Shown here in pieces: positions 63,163-64,000 of a stretch of 64,000 nt of DNA (position 1 is the stretch's first letter; every line of letters starts with the position of its first letter). Source of the stretch: an uncultured Alphaproteobacteria bacterium. GTDB lineage: Bacteria; Pseudomonadota; Alphaproteobacteria; Rhodobacterales; Rhodobacteraceae. The DNA is taken from NCBI GenBank assembly GCA_902580265.1, contig CACHJY010000001.1, positions 1 to 64,000 of the forward strand. The letters run 5' to 3'. Both the position numbers and the translations under genes were made by a program. The notes beneath the pieces were generated by a model that worked only from the letters and a program-made list of their open reading frames with translations, was not told the origin of the DNA and did not search any database.

Positions 63163-64000
63163 ATGACTAAAGTAAATAGAAAGCTTACGACCATTCTAGC
63201 CACCGATTGTGTTGGTTTTAGTCGTCTTATGGAAGAAAATGAGGAGCTAACTCTTCAAAATTTAAAAGCATGCAGATCAATAATTGATCCACTAATAAAA
63301 GATTTTGGAGGTAGGATTTTTCATACAGCTGGGGATTCTGTGATTGCCGAATTCAATAGCCCCGTAGAATGTGTCAACGTAGCAATAGAGTTTCAAAAAA
63401 GTATTTCGGAAAGAAATAATACTTTGGATAAATCCTCATCGCTTGTTTTTAGAGTGGGAATTCATTTAGATGACGTAATTATTGAGGGAGACAATATATA
63501 TGGATCTGGTGTTAATATAGCCTCAAGGCTCGAGACTGAATGCTCTCCTGGACAAATTTTGCTTTCTAGAGCTGTTAAAGAACAAGTTTCAAAAAAAATT
63601 GATTTTGAGTTTAACTCTCTTGGATTTAGAGCGTTGAAAAATATATCTGATTCATTTGAAGTATTCCAAGTTTCACATGAGACGCCTGAAAATATAGCAG
63701 CACAAAAAATAAATACCCAATCAAGCCTCACAAAAAAATATAAACCTAAATTGCTCGTAATTCCCTTTACCAATACTGGTAAGGATGAAGACAGTGAATA
63801 TTTAGTAGATGGGATTGTAGAGGATTTAATCACCGAATTCTCAATGATTAAAGAGTTAGACATTTGTTCCAGACAGAGTGCCTTTGAATTTAAAGGAAAG
63901 GGAAGCCAGTTTTCTGATTTTGCTAAGAACCTCAATGCAAATTTTGTTGTAGCAGGGAGTATACGATCCTCTGGAAAAAGAGTAAGGATATCGGTTGAAC
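63163..64000 (+). CDS. Class III adenylate/guanylate cyclase with TolB-like region, N-terminal part (runs off window)
   Basis: The frame from ATG 63163 stays open to the last base (279 codons), so it is 3'-truncated by the window. Its cyclase domain has LATDCVGFSRLMEENEE and TAGDSVIAEFNSP with metal aspartates, GSGVNIASRLE, and then a TolB-like segment LVIPFTNTGKDEDSEYLVDG. It is the same architecture as the first cyclase of the trio, and the two are probably paralogues. Whether a TPR region follows cannot be seen. Confidence 0.85.
   Translation, partial: MTKVNRKLTTILATDCVGFSRLMEENEELTLQNLKACRSIIDPLIKDFGGRIFHTAGDSVIAEFNSPVECVNVAIEFQKSISERNNTLDKSSSLVFRVGIHLDDVIIEGDNIYGSGVNIASRLETECSPGQILLSRAVKEQVSKKIDFEFNSLGFRALKNISDSFEVFQVSHETPENIAAQKINTQSSLTKKYKPKLLVIPFTNTGKDEDSEYLVDGIVEDLITEFSMIKELDICSRQSAFEFKGKGSQFSDFAKNLNANFVVAGSIRSSGKRVRISVE

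Noticed and set aside
1..64000. tRNA, rRNA, CRISPR arrays, insertion sequences, prophage or attachment sites
   Set aside because: Nothing with the required structure, repeats or genes was found while reading the intergenic regions, all of which are shorter than about 300 bases once the small gene at 28.2-28.5 kb is counted.

Overview
The window is a gene-dense, AT-rich stretch (about one third G+C by eye) of a free-living bacterium. Intergenic gaps are short, many neighbouring genes overlap by 1-11 bases, and I found no tRNA, rRNA, insertion sequence, CRISPR array or recognisable DNA-binding transcription factor. The gene content suggests a streamlined marine alphaproteobacterium, possibly SAR116-like: DMSP lyase DddP, sulfoacetaldehyde acetyltransferase, a SoeABC-type sulfite dehydrogenase, a quaternary-amine ABC transporter, carnitine catabolism, GlxBCD/MgsABC and the ligase-associated DNA repair set. 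That placement is an inference from content; there is no marker gene here.

Layout. 1-8 kb: end of an acyl-CoA ligase, an unknown propeller-like protein, a GFA protein, a frameshifted MFS transporter, MutT, a choline-dehydrogenase-like GMC oxidoreductase, a homologue of divinyl chlorophyllide 8-vinyl reductase (BciA/DVR) and alanine dehydrogenase. 8-22 kb: an M16C peptidase, then an organosulfur block: pta and xsc (sulfoacetaldehyde to acetyl-CoA plus sulfite), an alpha/beta hydrolase with a diaminopropionate-lyase-like PLP enzyme, dddP (DMSP to DMS plus acrylate), a stand-alone biotinyl carrier and soeABC (sulfite to sulfate). 22-28 kb: M20 peptidase, DsbA-like protein, glutamate dehydrogenase, EamA exporter, CaiC-like ligase.

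28-40 kb: a ProXWV-type ABC transporter converges on a minus-strand catabolic operon: ALDH, luciferase-like monooxygenase (LLM), CaiD, L-carnitine dehydrogenase, a BKACE enzyme that would cleave dehydrocarnitine, acyl-CoA dehydrogenase and an ADP-forming acyl-CoA synthetase. Together with the CaiC-like ligase this can be read as gamma-butyrobetaine/carnitine to glycine betaine. 40-47 kb: a divergent plus-strand operon (RidA, alpha/beta hydrolase, AA_synth/DUF1185-like, ALDH, M19-like with altered metal ligands, a 565-residue unknown, a DUF3726-like protein) separated from the first by a strong inverted repeat. This divergent pair is my best candidate for an undescribed catabolic system.

47-64 kb: a secreted EF-hand protein, agmatinase-family ureohydrolase, secreted TPR protein, glxBCD, the ligase/exonuclease/helicase/phosphoesterase repair set with a frameshifted helicase, a frameshifted linalool dehydratase/isomerase-like gene, and three consecutive class III nucleotide cyclases, the last cut by the window edge.

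Three genes (MFS, helicase, LDI-like) are each broken by a single reading-frame change of the same sense. Two lie in homopolymers, so assembly error must be excluded before calling them pseudogenes.
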